The position numbers and the translations under genes are program-made. A DNA stretch of 64,000 bases, taken from Rhodoferax sp. BLA1. Lineage in GTDB: Bacteria; Pseudomonadota; Gammaproteobacteria; Burkholderiales; Burkholderiaceae_C. Every line of letters starts with the position of its first letter. Position 1 is the stretch's first letter. Where the stretch lies: NCBI RefSeq assembly GCF_013416775.1, contig NZ_SZVI01000003.1, forward strand, positions 124,001-188,000, in the 5' to 3' direction. Positions 55,759-63,678 of this stretch are shown here, piece after piece. The notes beneath the pieces were generated by a model, which saw nothing but the letters and a program-made list of their open reading frames with translations, did no database searches and was not told the DNA's origin.

Positions 55759-56895
55759 ATGGCAGAGTATTGCATCGGCCTGATGTCGGGCACCTCGCTA
55801 GACGGTGTTGATGGTGTTCTGGTGGATTTCTCAGACGCCAAGCTTCACGTCCTGGCGCGTGCTTCCCTGCCATTTGAGCCCTTGTTCCGCGCCGAATTAC
55901 TGGCACTCAACAGTCCAACACACAACGAGTTACACCGAGCCGCGCTGGCTGGCAACCAGATTGCCGCAGCCTATGCCCAGGTGGTCCAGCAACTGCTCGA
56001 ACAAGTAGCCTCCTCGGCAAGTGACACGATCAAGATCAGCGCCATTGGCGCCCATGGTCAGACGGTGCGCCACCAGCCCCACAGAACATCCAATGACGCA
56101 GCGGGTGTTGGCTACACACTTCAGCTCAACAACCCAGCCCTGTTGGCAGAACTGACGGGCATCACGGTGGTCGCCGACTTTCGCAGCCGCGACATCGCCG
56201 CGGGGGGGCAAGGTGCACCACTGGTCCCCGCGTTTCATCAGTTTGTTTTTGGACAAGCCGGCACCACCGTGTCGGTGCTGAACCTGGGCGGCATCGCCAA
56301 CGTGAGTGTGCTGCCTGCCAACCCGAGCGAACCAGTGCTAGGGTTTGACTGCGGCCCGGGCAATGCCTTGATGGATGCCTGGTGCCAACAGCAGACCGGC
56401 CAACCTTTTGACACCGGTGGTGCCTGGGCCGCCAGCGGGCAGTGCCTGCCCGAGCTGTTGGCACGGCTGCGCGATGAACCCTATTTCAACCAGGCCCCAC
56501 CCAAAAGTACGGGCCGTGATCTGTTCAGCCTGACCTGGTTACAAAACAAACTGCAGGGGTTTGCCAGCTCACGCGGCCAGGACATCCAGGCCACTCTGAC
56601 AGAATTGACTGCCAGCGCTTGTGTGGATTGTGTCAACAGCTATGCAAAAGAGAGCAAATTGCTGGTCGTGTGCGGGGGGGGCGCCTTCAACACCGAGCTC
56701 CTGAGGCGCCTGCAGGCCGGACTGCCTCAGCTGCAAGTCACCACCTCGGACCAGCACGGTCTGCCTGCGCTCGACGTGGAGGCTGCGGCATTTGCCTGGC
56801 TGGCACGCCAAGCCATCCAGCGCCAACCAGGCAATCTGCCCAGCGCCACCGGTGCGGCAGGCCCCAGGGTTCTGGGAGCCATTTACCCCGCCTGA
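55759..56895 (+). CDS. anmK: Anhydro-N-acetylmuramic acid kinase
   Basis: Phosphorylates anhMurNAc released in wall turnover. 378 residues. N-terminal IGLMSGTSLDGVDGVLVDFS, GAHGQTVRHQP, TVVADFRSRDIAAGGQGAPL, and GFDCGPGNALMDAW typical of the family. Cotranscribed with the M23 peptidase and ended by a strong bidirectional terminator. Together with ampD and mpl it makes a recycling set in this window. Confidence 0.96.
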   Translation: MAEYCIGLMSGTSLDGVDGVLVDFSDAKLHVLARASLPFEPLFRAELLALNSPTHNELHRAALAGNQIAAAYAQVVQQLLEQVASSASDTIKISAIGAHGQTVRHQPHRTSNDAAGVGYTLQLNNPALLAELTGITVVADFRSRDIAAGGQGAPLVPAFHQFVFGQAGTTVSVLNLGGIANVSVLPANPSEPVLGFDCGPGNALMDAWCQQQTGQPFDTGGAWAASGQCLPELLARLRDEPYFNQAPPKSTGRDLFSLTWLQNKLQGFASSRGQDIQATLTELTASACVDCVNSYAKESKLLVVCGGGAFNTELLRRLQAGLPQLQVTTSDQHGLPALDVEAAAFAWLARQAIQRQPGNLPSATGAAGPRVLGAIYPA

Positions 56896-56910
56896 GCAAC
56901 AACCAGGCAT

Positions 56911-56940
56911 AAAAAAACCGCCCGGTCAGGCGGTTTTTTT
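56911..56940. terminator. Bidirectional terminator between anmK and erpA
   Basis: AAAAAAACCGCC, loop CGGTCA, GGCGGTTTTTTT: perfect 12-bp stem including A/T runs on both sides, between convergent genes. Confidence 0.93.
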
Positions 56941-56960
56941 ATGGGGAAGACAGGGCTTGA

Positions 56961-57326
56961 TCAGTTCGAGAAACTCGAGCCACAGCCGCAGGTGCTGGTG
57001 GCATTGGGGTTCTTGATGACAAACTGGGCGCCTTGCAGGTCTTCCTTGTAATCAATCTCGGCGCCGACCAAGTACTGGTAACTCATGGCATCGATCAACA
57101 GCGACACGCCGTTTTTGGTCATGGTGGTGTCGTCATCGTTGACAATTTCATCAAAGGTGAACCCGTACTGAAAGCCTGAGCAGCCACCACCCTGGACAAA
57201 CACACGCAACTTCAGATCAGGGTTGCCTTCTTCAGCAATCAGGTCAGCCACCTTGGCGGCCGCGCTGTCTGTGAACAGGATCGGGGCGGGCATTTCGGTT
57301 TGAATGGCTTCAGCAACAGCGCTCAT
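56961..57326 (-). CDS. erpA: Iron-sulfur cluster insertion protein ErpA
   Basis: A-type Fe-S carrier, 121 residues, with the three conserved cysteines C49 ([11 protein letters not shown]), C113 and C115 (STCGCGSSF). Delivers clusters to target enzymes such as IspG. Ends at the shared terminator; the start has a usable GGAG region upstream. Confidence 0.95.
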   Translation of the reverse strand: MSAVAEAIQTEMPAPILFTDSAAAKVADLIAEEGNPDLKLRVFVQGGGCSGFQYGFTFDEIVNDDDTTMTKNGVSLLIDAMSYQYLVGAEIDYKEDLQGAQFVIKNPNATSTCGCGSSFSN

Positions 57327-57383
57327 ACAGGTCTCCAGGAAATTGAGTGGGGCAATCCTACAACAAGTTGGTCAACAGCAGGC

Positions 57384-57794
57384 TCACGGATTGTTTGCCG
57401 TCAATTTGAGTGTGGGCTTTCCCTCCAGCAACTCCTGCACATCGTCGACGATGGGGCACAGCCGCCCATCCACCATGGCGCCCTGGTGCATTTCGAGCAT
57501 CTTGTAAGTCACATCGCCGGTGATGCGTGCCTTGGGTTGCAGTTCCAGCAAGACACGGGCATGCACCGGCCCGCGTACCTGTCCGTTGACTATGACATGG
57601 TCTGCCAGCACTTCTCCGGTCACTACAGCCGACTCCGAGATCACCAGAATACTGGGCTGCTCCGCCACACCGGTGACATTGCCCCGGATCTCACCATCCA
57701 CACGGGAACCCTCGCTGAAACTGAAATTGCCATCCAACTGGCAGCCCTGGGCAATCAGGCTTTTGATGGGCGGTTGCTTCTTTTTATTGAACAT
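57384..57794 (-). CDS. Bactofilin
   Basis: 136 residues from ATG 57794 (MFNKKKQPPIKSLIAQG). A central right-handed beta-helix of repeated strands (SRVDGEIRGNVTG, SAVVTGEVLADHVIVNGQV, ARITGDVTYKMLEMHQGAMVDG) with short disordered ends defines the bactofilin fold. Self-assembles into filaments that scaffold wall enzymes. Ten bases downstream of the DUF6776-like gene, so cotranscribed. Confidence 0.92.
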   Translation of the reverse strand: MFNKKKQPPIKSLIAQGCQLDGNFSFSEGSRVDGEIRGNVTGVAEQPSILVISESAVVTGEVLADHVIVNGQVRGPVHARVLLELQPKARITGDVTYKMLEMHQGAMVDGRLCPIVDDVQELLEGKPTLKLTANNP

Positions 57795-57804
57795 GAGACA
57801 CCTT

Positions 57805-58542
57805 TTAGGGGATGGAGATGGTTTGCTGCGCACGCACAGTTTGCCCATTCAGCACTTTGACGGTGACCGATTTCACCACCGTCTGTGCTGGGGGCGAATA
57901 CACACCCTCAACCCGTCCGTATTGTTTAATTTTGACATTCAGGGCACCACCGACTGGGTTGCCCGTCCAGGCTTTGCCATTGGACAGACCTGCAAACACC
58001 AGCTCCAAACGACCTTCAAATTCAACCGGGTTCTTCATCCCTTGAATCACCAGCACCTGCCACTTGAGATCACCAGAGGCCAAGCGTTCCGCCTGCAAAC
58101 CACGGATGGCGAGTGCGCCTGCGTTGCCATCCACGGCTGGGATCAATTTTTCAAAAAAGCCCAAATCATCCTTGAGCCGCTGGTTCTCCAGCATCAACTG
58201 CCGGGTGGTTTCGGTCAGCTTGTCACTGGTCACTTTGGTGGTGGTCAGCACCGTGTCGGCGGTATTGGCCACGGACTGGGCCTGATCACGCTCGGCGGTC
58301 AAAATTTCGATGCGGGCTTTCAGTGCCTCGTTGTCGAACTGCAATTGCTGAAATTGCGCTTTGCTGCCGTGGTCGACGCCAGCGATCTCCTTGCCAAGCT
58401 CAAACGCCCACAGACCGATGGCGGCACAAAAGCCCGCCACCAGCGCCAGCACAGCCCAACGAAATGGCCATGGCAAAGCACTGCGCACCGCCATGCGCGG
58501 CGCGCTGACGGTGAGTCGTCGCATCAACAGTTTGAATCGCAT
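57805..58542 (-). CDS. DUF6776-like single-pass membrane protein
   Basis: 245 residues from ATG 58542 (MRFKLLMRRL); an ATG six codons further in is possible. A membrane helix near residues 28-46 (WAVLALVAGFCAAIGLWAF), a coiled coil at about 55-125 rich in Leu/Glu/Gln, and a C-terminal beta-rich domain. I recall this family as DUF6776 and the usual partner of bactofilin in betaproteobacteria. It is plausibly the membrane anchor or regulator of the filament. Confidence 0.8.
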   Translation of the reverse strand: MRFKLLMRRLTVSAPRMAVRSALPWPFRWAVLALVAGFCAAIGLWAFELGKEIAGVDHGSKAQFQQLQFDNEALKARIEILTAERDQAQSVANTADTVLTTTKVTSDKLTETTRQLMLENQRLKDDLGFFEKLIPAVDGNAGALAIRGLQAERLASGDLKWQVLVIQGMKNPVEFEGRLELVFAGLSNGKAWTGNPVGGALNVKIKQYGRVEGVYSPPAQTVVKSVTVKVLNGQTVRAQQTISIP

Positions 58543-58568
58543 CAGGTAGCCCCAGGCATCAAAATGCA

Positions 58569-58602
58569 AACAGCCGCCAGAACTTGCATCCAGGCGGCTG
58601 TT
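58569..58602 (-). terminator. Hairpin after rpsI
   Basis: AACAGCCGCC pairs with GGCGGCTGTT across a 14-base loop, 17 bases after the rpsI stop. The T run is short (GCATTTT), so efficiency is uncertain. Confidence 0.6.
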
Positions 58603-58618
58603 GTGATCGAAGCGGAAA

Positions 58619-59011
58619 TTAACGCTTGGAGAACTGCTTGCGACGGCGAGCACCGTGCAAACCGACCTTCTTACGCTCAACTTCGCGGGCATCGCGGGTC
58701 ACGAAACCAGCTTTGCTCAACTCGGGCTTGAGGGTTGCATCATAGTCGATCAGGGCACGGGTGATACCGTGGCGCACCGCACCGGCTTGACCCGATTCAC
58801 CGCCACCAGCCACATTGACCATGATGTCAAAGGTTTCAGCGTGGTTGGTCAGCATCAGGGGCTGCTTGCAGATCATGATCGAGGTTTCGCGGCCAAAGAA
58901 CTTTTGAATGTCTTTGCCGTTGACGACGATTTGGCCGGAGCCCTTCTTCAGGAAAACACGAGCGACGCTGGATTTGCGACGACCGGTACCATTGTTCCAT
59001 TCACCAATCAT
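58619..59011 (-). CDS. rpsI: 30S ribosomal protein S9
   Basis: 130 residues. Conserved [34 protein letters not shown] and the basic tail ending in KQFSKR that reaches the ribosomal P site. Nine bases downstream of rplM in the universal rplM-rpsI operon. Confidence 0.98.
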   Translation of the reverse strand: MIGEWNNGTGRRKSSVARVFLKKGSGQIVVNGKDIQKFFGRETSIMICKQPLMLTNHAETFDIMVNVAGGGESGQAGAVRHGITRALIDYDATLKPELSKAGFVTRDAREVERKKVGLHGARRRKQFSKR

Positions 59012-59020
59012 GTGAGCTCC

Positions 59021-59449
59021 TTAGATTTCCAACACTTTGGGTTGCTGGGCAGTGTGCGGGTGCTCTGCACCACCGTACACCTTGAGCTTCTTGATCATGG
59101 CGTAGCCCAGGGGACCCTTGGGCAGCATGCCCTTGACGGCTTTTTCCAAAGCGCGGCCAGGGAACTTGGCTTGCATGTCACGGAAGTTGGTGGAGCTGAT
59201 GCCACCTGGAAAACCGGAGTGGCTGTAATAGATTTTGTCGAGGGACTTGGCACCGGTCACGCGCAGTTGAGCTGCGTTGGTCACGATGATGAAGTCGCCG
59301 GTATCGACGTGAGGCGTGTAAATGGCCTTGTGTTTGCCGCGCAAACGGAGAGCAACTTCGCTGGCTACTCGTCCGAGGACCTTGTCGGTCGCGTCAATCA
59401 CAAACCACTCGTGCACGACCTCAGCGGGTTTTGCGCTGAAAGTTGACAT
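59021..59449 (-). CDS. rplM: 50S ribosomal protein L13
   Basis: 142 residues from ATG 59449; upstream codons in frame are discarded because the protein family starts at [11 protein letters not shown]. Signatures: [37 protein letters not shown] and [19 protein letters not shown]. First gene of the operon with rpsI, preceded by a long structured leader. Confidence 0.98.
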   Translation of the reverse strand: MSTFSAKPAEVVHEWFVIDATDKVLGRVASEVALRLRGKHKAIYTPHVDTGDFIIVTNAAQLRVTGAKSLDKIYYSHSGFPGGISSTNFRDMQAKFPGRALEKAVKGMLPKGPLGYAMIKKLKVYGGAEHPHTAQQPKVLEI

Positions 59450-59614
59450 GAGATTTCTCTTTTCTACAGAGGGTTTGGAGGGCTCTTTTCCACGGTCGGC
59501 GTTCCTCTGATGGGAATCTCTTAGGTGGGGAATCACTCGGCACACGGCCCATTGGGACGCTACTGAGACGCTTCGCCGCGGAGCCACAAAAGCGCTGCGA
59601 AGCCGAGCATTATA
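59450..59614 (-). promoter_or_regulatory. Promoter and structured 5' leader of rplM-rpsI
   Basis: On the minus strand a perfect -10 TATAAT (59609-59614) predicts a start near 59602 and a leader of about 150 bases. The leader opens with a hairpin, GCTTCGC (59597-59603) pairing with GCGAAGC (59570-59576). No reliable -35 is seen. L13 is autoregulated in E. coli, so this leader may serve that role; that is inference. Confidence 0.6.
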
Positions 59615-59647
59615 CAAATTTCCTGGGCAACGCGGTAACATCGACGG

Positions 59648-60646
59648 ATGTTCAGTTATCGCCACGCCTTTCATGCCGGCAACCATGCCGATGTCCTCAA
59701 GCACACTGCCTTGCTGGCGGTGCTGCGCCACATGACCCAAAAGGACACGGCGCTCAACGTGTTTGACACCCATGCCGGAGCGGGCTTGTACCGACTGGAC
59801 GGTGATTACGCCCAGACCAGCGGCGAGGCGGCCGATGGTTACCTCAAACTGCTGGCCGCCCTCGCGCCCACGGCCTCTACAGAAAACAAGGCGTCAGCCC
59901 CCACCCCTCAAGGACAGGCCGCTACGAATAGTGCAGCAGCCAAACCTGGCGCCACCAAAAGCGCCAAGCCAGCCGCCGTGGCCCCGGCGTTACAGGACTA
60001 CCTGGACCTGGTGGCCAGCTTCAACAAAGCCGGCAGCCACAAGGTGTACCCGGGCTCACCTTTCATCATCCACCACCTGCTGCAGGAGCGTGACCGGGAT
60101 CGCCTCAAGTTGTTTGAGATCCACCCGACCGATGCCAAAACCCTGGGCGCCAACATCGCGCAGCTCAATGCCGGGCGCTCGATTGCAGTGCTGCAGGAAG
60201 ACGGGTTTGAGGGGCTCAAGAAGTTTTTGCCACCCCCGTCGCGCCGGGCGCTGGTGCTGTGTGACCCAAGCTACGAAATCAAGAGCGACTACCCGCGTGT
60301 GGTGGACATGCTGACCGACGCGGTCAAACGTTTTGCTACCGGCACCTACATGGTCTGGTACCCGATCATCCCGCGCCCCGAAGCACATGACCTGCCGCGC
60401 AAGCTCAAGACCCTGGCCAACCGCGAAAAGCTGCCCTGGCTCAACGCCACACTCACCGTCAAATCCAGCAAGCTGGGCCACGACGAGGCCGGTGAGGTGG
60501 TGCGCCCTGGCCTGCCCGCCAGCGGGGTCTTTGTGATCAACCCACCCCACACGCTCAAAGCCGCATTAACTGCCGCGTTGAGCCAGGCCGCGCAGTTTCT
60601 GGCGCAGGGCAAACACAAGGCGTTTGAGGTGGAGTCGGGCAACTAG
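59648..60646 (+). CDS. rlmJ: 23S rRNA (adenine-2030-N6)-methyltransferase
   Basis: 332 residues; the E. coli enzyme is about 280. N-terminal [22 protein letters not shown] site [22 protein letters not shown], and the catalytic tetrad as DPSY (D206-Y209) where most N6-adenine enzymes have DPPY. The extra length is an Ala/Pro/Lys-rich insertion at about residues 74-118 that holds a possible copy of the dispersed repeat. Divergent from rplM, convergent with the DsbA-like gene. Confidence 0.93.
   Translation: MFSYRHAFHAGNHADVLKHTALLAVLRHMTQKDTALNVFDTHAGAGLYRLDGDYAQTSGEAADGYLKLLAALAPTASTENKASAPTPQGQAATNSAAAKPGATKSAKPAAVAPALQDYLDLVASFNKAGSHKVYPGSPFIIHHLLQERDRDRLKLFEIHPTDAKTLGANIAQLNAGRSIAVLQEDGFEGLKKFLPPPSRRALVLCDPSYEIKSDYPRVVDMLTDAVKRFATGTYMVWYPIIPRPEAHDLPRKLKTLANREKLPWLNATLTVKSSKLGHDEAGEVVRPGLPASGVFVINPPHTLKAALTAALSQAAQFLAQGKHKAFEVESGN
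59891..59926 (-). repeat. Possible degenerate repeat copy 13 inside rlmJ
   Basis: Plus-strand order GGCGTC, AGCCC, nine bases, AAGG, seven bases, GCTA follows the spacing of a reversed family member. About 18 of 36 positions match copy 1. It sits exactly within the insertion that lengthens RlmJ. Confidence 0.35.
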
Positions 60647-60647
60647 C

Positions 60648-61274
60648 TTAGGGCCAGCTGCGAACCTGATCGGTCGCCGCCCAGGCGCTGTTGAACCAGG
60701 CATCACCCTGCAGATAGGCCTTGAGCATGGGCAAGGCGTCCAGGCCCCAGAACAGTTTGCCATCCACCTCGAAGGTGGGCACCCCGAACACTCCGTTGGC
60801 GATTGCATCGTCGGTATGGGCGCGTAACTGGCTCTTGACCAGCTCATCATTGGCATCACGCTTGGGAGCCAGCTGCCCGGTCAGCGTCTGCAGGCGGTCT
60901 GCATCCGCCGCATCAGCCCCCCCCTGCCAGACATGGCGAAAAATGTTTTCGCACACATAACGGTTGGGTAAGCCGGACTCGCTGCAGGCCAGCGCCAAGC
61001 GCAGCAAGCCAATCGGGTTGAACGGATGCTGCGCTGGCAGTTGCAGCTCCAGCCCGTGTTGACGCGCCAGCCACAACACATGGCGGTAGGTCCATTCGCG
61101 TTTTCCGGGAATCTCAGCCGGACCGAGCTGGCCATGGTGCTTGAGCAGCGCGGCGAACAGCACCGGTTTGTAGCTCACGCTGTAACTCTGCCCCATCAGC
61201 GCCTCGGGCAGGGTCTCAAACGCCAGATAGGCGTAAGGCGAGATGAAGTCCAGGTAAAACGTGATGTGTTTCAT
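60648..61274 (-). CDS. DsbA-family 2-hydroxychromene-2-carboxylate isomerase-like protein
   Basis: 208 residues from ATG 61274, which overlaps the DUF1289 stop (ATGA). Thioredoxin fold of the kappa-GST/NahD type: FYLDFISPYAYLAFE with Ser12 where DsbA has its first Cys; NPIGLLRLALACSE; cis-Pro loop FGVPTFEVDGKLFWG. Such enzymes isomerise aromatic intermediates using glutathione. No aromatic degradation genes surround it, so the substrate is unknown. Confidence 0.85.
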   Translation of the reverse strand: MKHITFYLDFISPYAYLAFETLPEALMGQSYSVSYKPVLFAALLKHHGQLGPAEIPGKREWTYRHVLWLARQHGLELQLPAQHPFNPIGLLRLALACSESGLPNRYVCENIFRHVWQGGADAADADRLQTLTGQLAPKRDANDELVKSQLRAHTDDAIANGVFGVPTFEVDGKLFWGLDALPMLKAYLQGDAWFNSAWAATDQVRSWP

Positions 61275-61519
61275 GCGCTGTGCTGCGCCAGGCGCGCCTC
61301 GATGTTGAGCCAGATGGCGCGGCGTTGCTGGCTGTCCGCGCTGCCCCATATGCGGATTTCGTCCAGGGTGCGCAGGCAGCCCTGGCACAGGGCGGTGTCC
61401 TCGTCCATCTGGCACACCGACAGACAGGGCGACGGCACAGGATTGAGGTCATTTTGGCCTCTAGCCCTTATATCCATAGCGCTAACAGCTAGAAATTTCA
61501 TAGCATCCTGAGACAACAT
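61271..61519 (-). CDS. DUF1289 small Cys-rich protein with repeat-encoded N-terminus
   Basis: 82 residues from ATG 61519, which overlaps the upstream stop as TGATG and has AGGAGG seven bases ahead. The DUF1289 core PCLSVCQMDEDTALCQGCLRTLDEI with four Cys occupies residues 31-55 and probably binds a metal. The first 25 or so residues (MLSQDAMKFLAVSAMDIRAR) are largely encoded by repeat copy 11. Translation could also restart at the ATG at 61477 within the repeat. Confidence 0.85.
   Translation of the reverse strand: MLSQDAMKFLAVSAMDIRARGQNDLNPVPSPCLSVCQMDEDTALCQGCLRTLDEIRIWGSADSQQRRAIWLNIEARLAQHSA
61458..61493 (-). repeat. Dispersed palindromic repeat, copy 11, inside the DUF1289 gene
   Basis: Minus-strand TAGCTGTTAGCGCTATGG then ATATAAGGGCTAGAGG; about 25 of 36 positions match copy 1, with the 3' half perfect. 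Read in the sense frame of the DUF1289 gene. Confidence 0.75.
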
Positions 61520-62034
61520 CAAATCACCTCCTGCAGCGCAATGTCAACGATGGGCGCGCCGGTCAGATGCGCCAAGTCATCGGGGTGCAACTTGAACACC
61601 CCGTGCGGGTGGCCCGCTGCGGCCCAGATCTCTTCAAAACGCAGCAGGTCGCGGTCGATCAGTGTCACAGGCAGCGTGGCATGGCCCACCGGCGACACCC
61701 CGCCAATCGAGAAGCCGGTGCTGGCTTTGACAAAGTCGGCGTCGGCGCGGCCGAGTTTCTGGCCGTCGGCACACACCAGCGCCTGCACCTTTTTTTCATC
61801 AACCCGGCGGTCGCCCGAGGTGATGACCAGCACCGCGGCGGCGTCGGGTTTGCGCTTGAAGATGATGCTTTTGGCAATCTGTCCGAGCTGGATGCCCAAC
61901 GCGTCAGCCGCCTGCTGGGCGGTGCGGGCGGCGTCACTGAGCATCACCGGCGCATGCGGGTGGCCTTTGTCGCGCAGCACCTGGGTCACACGTACCACGC
62001 CCTCGGGCAGGGGTTTGGAAACTACTTGGTTCAT
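61519..62034 (-). CDS. YbaK/EbsC-family aminoacyl-tRNA deacylase
   Basis: 171 residues with the YbaK fold: ARTAQQAADALGIQLGQIAKSIIFK (catalytic-type Lys), GDRRVDEKK, and TGFSIGGVSPVGH. Family members clear mischarged Cys- or Ala-tRNA(Pro); the exact substrate is not deducible here. The start overlaps the HMG-CoA lyase stop by four bases and the end overlaps the DUF1289 start. Confidence 0.88.
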   Translation of the reverse strand: MNQVVSKPLPEGVVRVTQVLRDKGHPHAPVMLSDAARTAQQAADALGIQLGQIAKSIIFKRKPDAAAVLVITSGDRRVDEKKVQALVCADGQKLGRADADFVKASTGFSIGGVSPVGHATLPVTLIDRDLLRFEEIWAAAGHPHGVFKLHPDDLAHLTGAPIVDIALQEVI

Positions 62035-62942
62035 GATGTCAAACGTTGGTTGAACAGCGCTTTGCCAGCGCGTGAGTTGCTTGGGCGGCCCAGGTAATCG
62101 CTGATGAACTGGCCCGCGTTGATGAGTTGGTCCAGGTCAATGCCGGTCTCGATGCCCATGCCGTGCAACAGGTAGACCACGTCTTCAGTCGCTACATTTC
62201 CAGTAGCACCTTTGGCATACGGGCAGCCGCCCAGACCCGCCACCGAGGTATCAAACTGCCATACCCCCATCTGCAGGCAAATCAGGGTGTTGGCCAGCGC
62301 CTGGCCGTAGGTGTCGTGGAAATGGCCCGAGACTTGGTTGATGTCAAAGTGCTTCAGGGTGGCCTCCATCGCGCGCTGCACTTTCAAGGGGGTGCCCACA
62401 CCAATCGTGTCAGCCACACCCACATGCTGCACGCCAATGCCTTTCATGAGCCCGGCCAGATAGTCCACCCGCTCGGGCGCGATGTCGCCTTCGTAAGGGC
62501 AGCCCACGGCGCAGCTCATGGCACCGCGCACAAAAATACCTGCGGCGCGGGCGGCAGCCACCACCGGCGCAAAACGCTCGATGCTCTCGGCGATGCTGCA
62601 GTTGATGTTTTTCTGGCTGAAGGCCTCGCTGGCGGAGCCAAACACCACAATTTCATCGGGCTTGGACAACAGGGCCGCCTCAAAACCTTTCAGATTGGGC
62701 GTCAGCACCGAGTAGCGCACACCCGGCTGGCGCGCGATGCCCGCCATGACCTCCGCGTTGTCGGCCATCTGAGGTACCCATTTGGGGCTGACAAAACTGG
62801 TGACTTCGATCTCTTTCAGACCAGCGGCCTGCAGGCGGTGCACCAGCTCGATCTTGATCGCAGCGGGCACCAGCTGTTTTTCGTTCTGCAGGCCATCGCG
62901 TGGGCCCACATCAACCAGTTTGACTTGAAGAGGATAGGACAT
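62031..62942 (-). CDS. mvaB: Hydroxymethylglutaryl-CoA lyase
   Basis: 303 residues from ATG 62942 (MSYPLQVKLVDVGPRDGLQNE). DRE-TIM aldolase that splits HMG-CoA to acetoacetate and acetyl-CoA in leucine degradation. Motifs: VGPRDGLQNEKQ, TSFVSPKWVPQMAD, SGHFHDTYGQALAN (metal ligands) and the catalytic-loop signature VAGLGGCPYAKGATGN. No other leucine catabolism genes are adjacent. Confidence 0.93.
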   Translation of the reverse strand: MSYPLQVKLVDVGPRDGLQNEKQLVPAAIKIELVHRLQAAGLKEIEVTSFVSPKWVPQMADNAEVMAGIARQPGVRYSVLTPNLKGFEAALLSKPDEIVVFGSASEAFSQKNINCSIAESIERFAPVVAAARAAGIFVRGAMSCAVGCPYEGDIAPERVDYLAGLMKGIGVQHVGVADTIGVGTPLKVQRAMEATLKHFDINQVSGHFHDTYGQALANTLICLQMGVWQFDTSVAGLGGCPYAKGATGNVATEDVVYLLHGMGIETGIDLDQLINAGQFISDYLGRPSNSRAGKALFNQRLTS

Positions 62943-63051
62943 AAACAAATGCTCAAGCAAAGACGGACACGACAACCCCGCCCAGTGACACCAACCGATG
63001 CAGTGTAGCCATGCGCCAACCGAGGTGCTGCCCGCAACAACCCTAGGCCCC

Positions 63052-63615
63052 CTAGGTGTAGTCCATCATCAGGATGGCGCGGGTATTGGGCTCCAGCGCC
63101 TCGTAAGAATGGGCCGTGTCTGCGGGGTAGGACGCATAGTCTCCTGGCAGCAGCTCAATGGTTTTGCCGTCAGGCCCGACGCTGGCTCGACCGCTCAGCA
63201 CAATGACATGCTCCACCGTTCCTGCCGCATGGGGGAGCGATATTTTGGAGATGCCGGGCTCGAAATCGATGCGGTAAATGTCCCGGCGAACCCGTGGTGG
63301 ACACGCCGAGAGCAGAACCGCCTCATATGCCGCATCTGTCGCACGCGTCGCCATCCCCTGCGACGCACGGATCACTTGCACCGGCACAACGGGCGGGTCA
63401 AGCAAGCGGCTGAACGGCAGGTTCAAACCCATCGCCAGCGCCCACAGGCTTTCCAGCGATGGGTTGCCAACACCCGCCTCCAGCTGGGAGAGGGTGGACT
63501 TGGCCACACCAGCCTTGCGGGCCAGCTCTGAAATCGACAACCCGGCCTGTTCCCGCTCACGTTTGAGCGCCGCCGCAATGGCGGGCAAAGGGCTTGTTTC
63601 GGATTCTTTTGACAT
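63052..63615 (-). CDS. XRE-family regulator with C-terminal cupin domain
   Basis: 187 residues. Helix-turn-helix at about 12-66 (LSISELARKAGVAKSTLSQLEAGVGNPSLESLWALA) and a cupin domain at 110-185 (AGTVEHVIVLSGRASVGPDGK and PGDYASYPADTAHSYEAL), a typical small-ligand-sensing architecture. Divergent from azlC with 63 bp between them, so it very likely controls that amino acid exporter and itself. Confidence 0.92.
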   Translation of the reverse strand: MSKESETSPLPAIAAALKREREQAGLSISELARKAGVAKSTLSQLEAGVGNPSLESLWALAMGLNLPFSRLLDPPVVPVQVIRASQGMATRATDAAYEAVLLSACPPRVRRDIYRIDFEPGISKISLPHAAGTVEHVIVLSGRASVGPDGKTIELLPGDYASYPADTAHSYEALEPNTRAILMMDYT

Positions 63616-63616
63616 G

Positions 63617-63678
63617 TTTTTTATAAAAAACGATTGTTCTGTTTGACATTCAAATCCAATTCGTTCATTATATTGAAC
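63617..63678. promoter_or_regulatory. Shared operator/promoter region between the regulator gene and azlC
   Basis: AT-rich. Contains a perfect 14-bp palindrome TTTTTTATAAAAAA (63617-63630) next to the regulator start, and an inverted repeat GTTCA-N6-TGAAC (63663-63678) abutting the azlC ATG. A consensus -35 TTGACA (63643-63648) with CATTAT 17 bases later would start transcription at or next to the azlC ATG. Confidence 0.55.

Noticed and set aside
1407-61493. Possible CRISPR array or REP-associated mobile element
   Set aside because: The palindromic repeats are scattered kilobases apart with no spacers, and no cas gene or RAYT transposase is present.
63042-63056. Two CCTAGG sites nine bases apart at the end of the XRE-cupin gene
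   Set aside because: CTAG is rare in such genomes, but two hexamers give no interpretable structure beyond a small palindrome.
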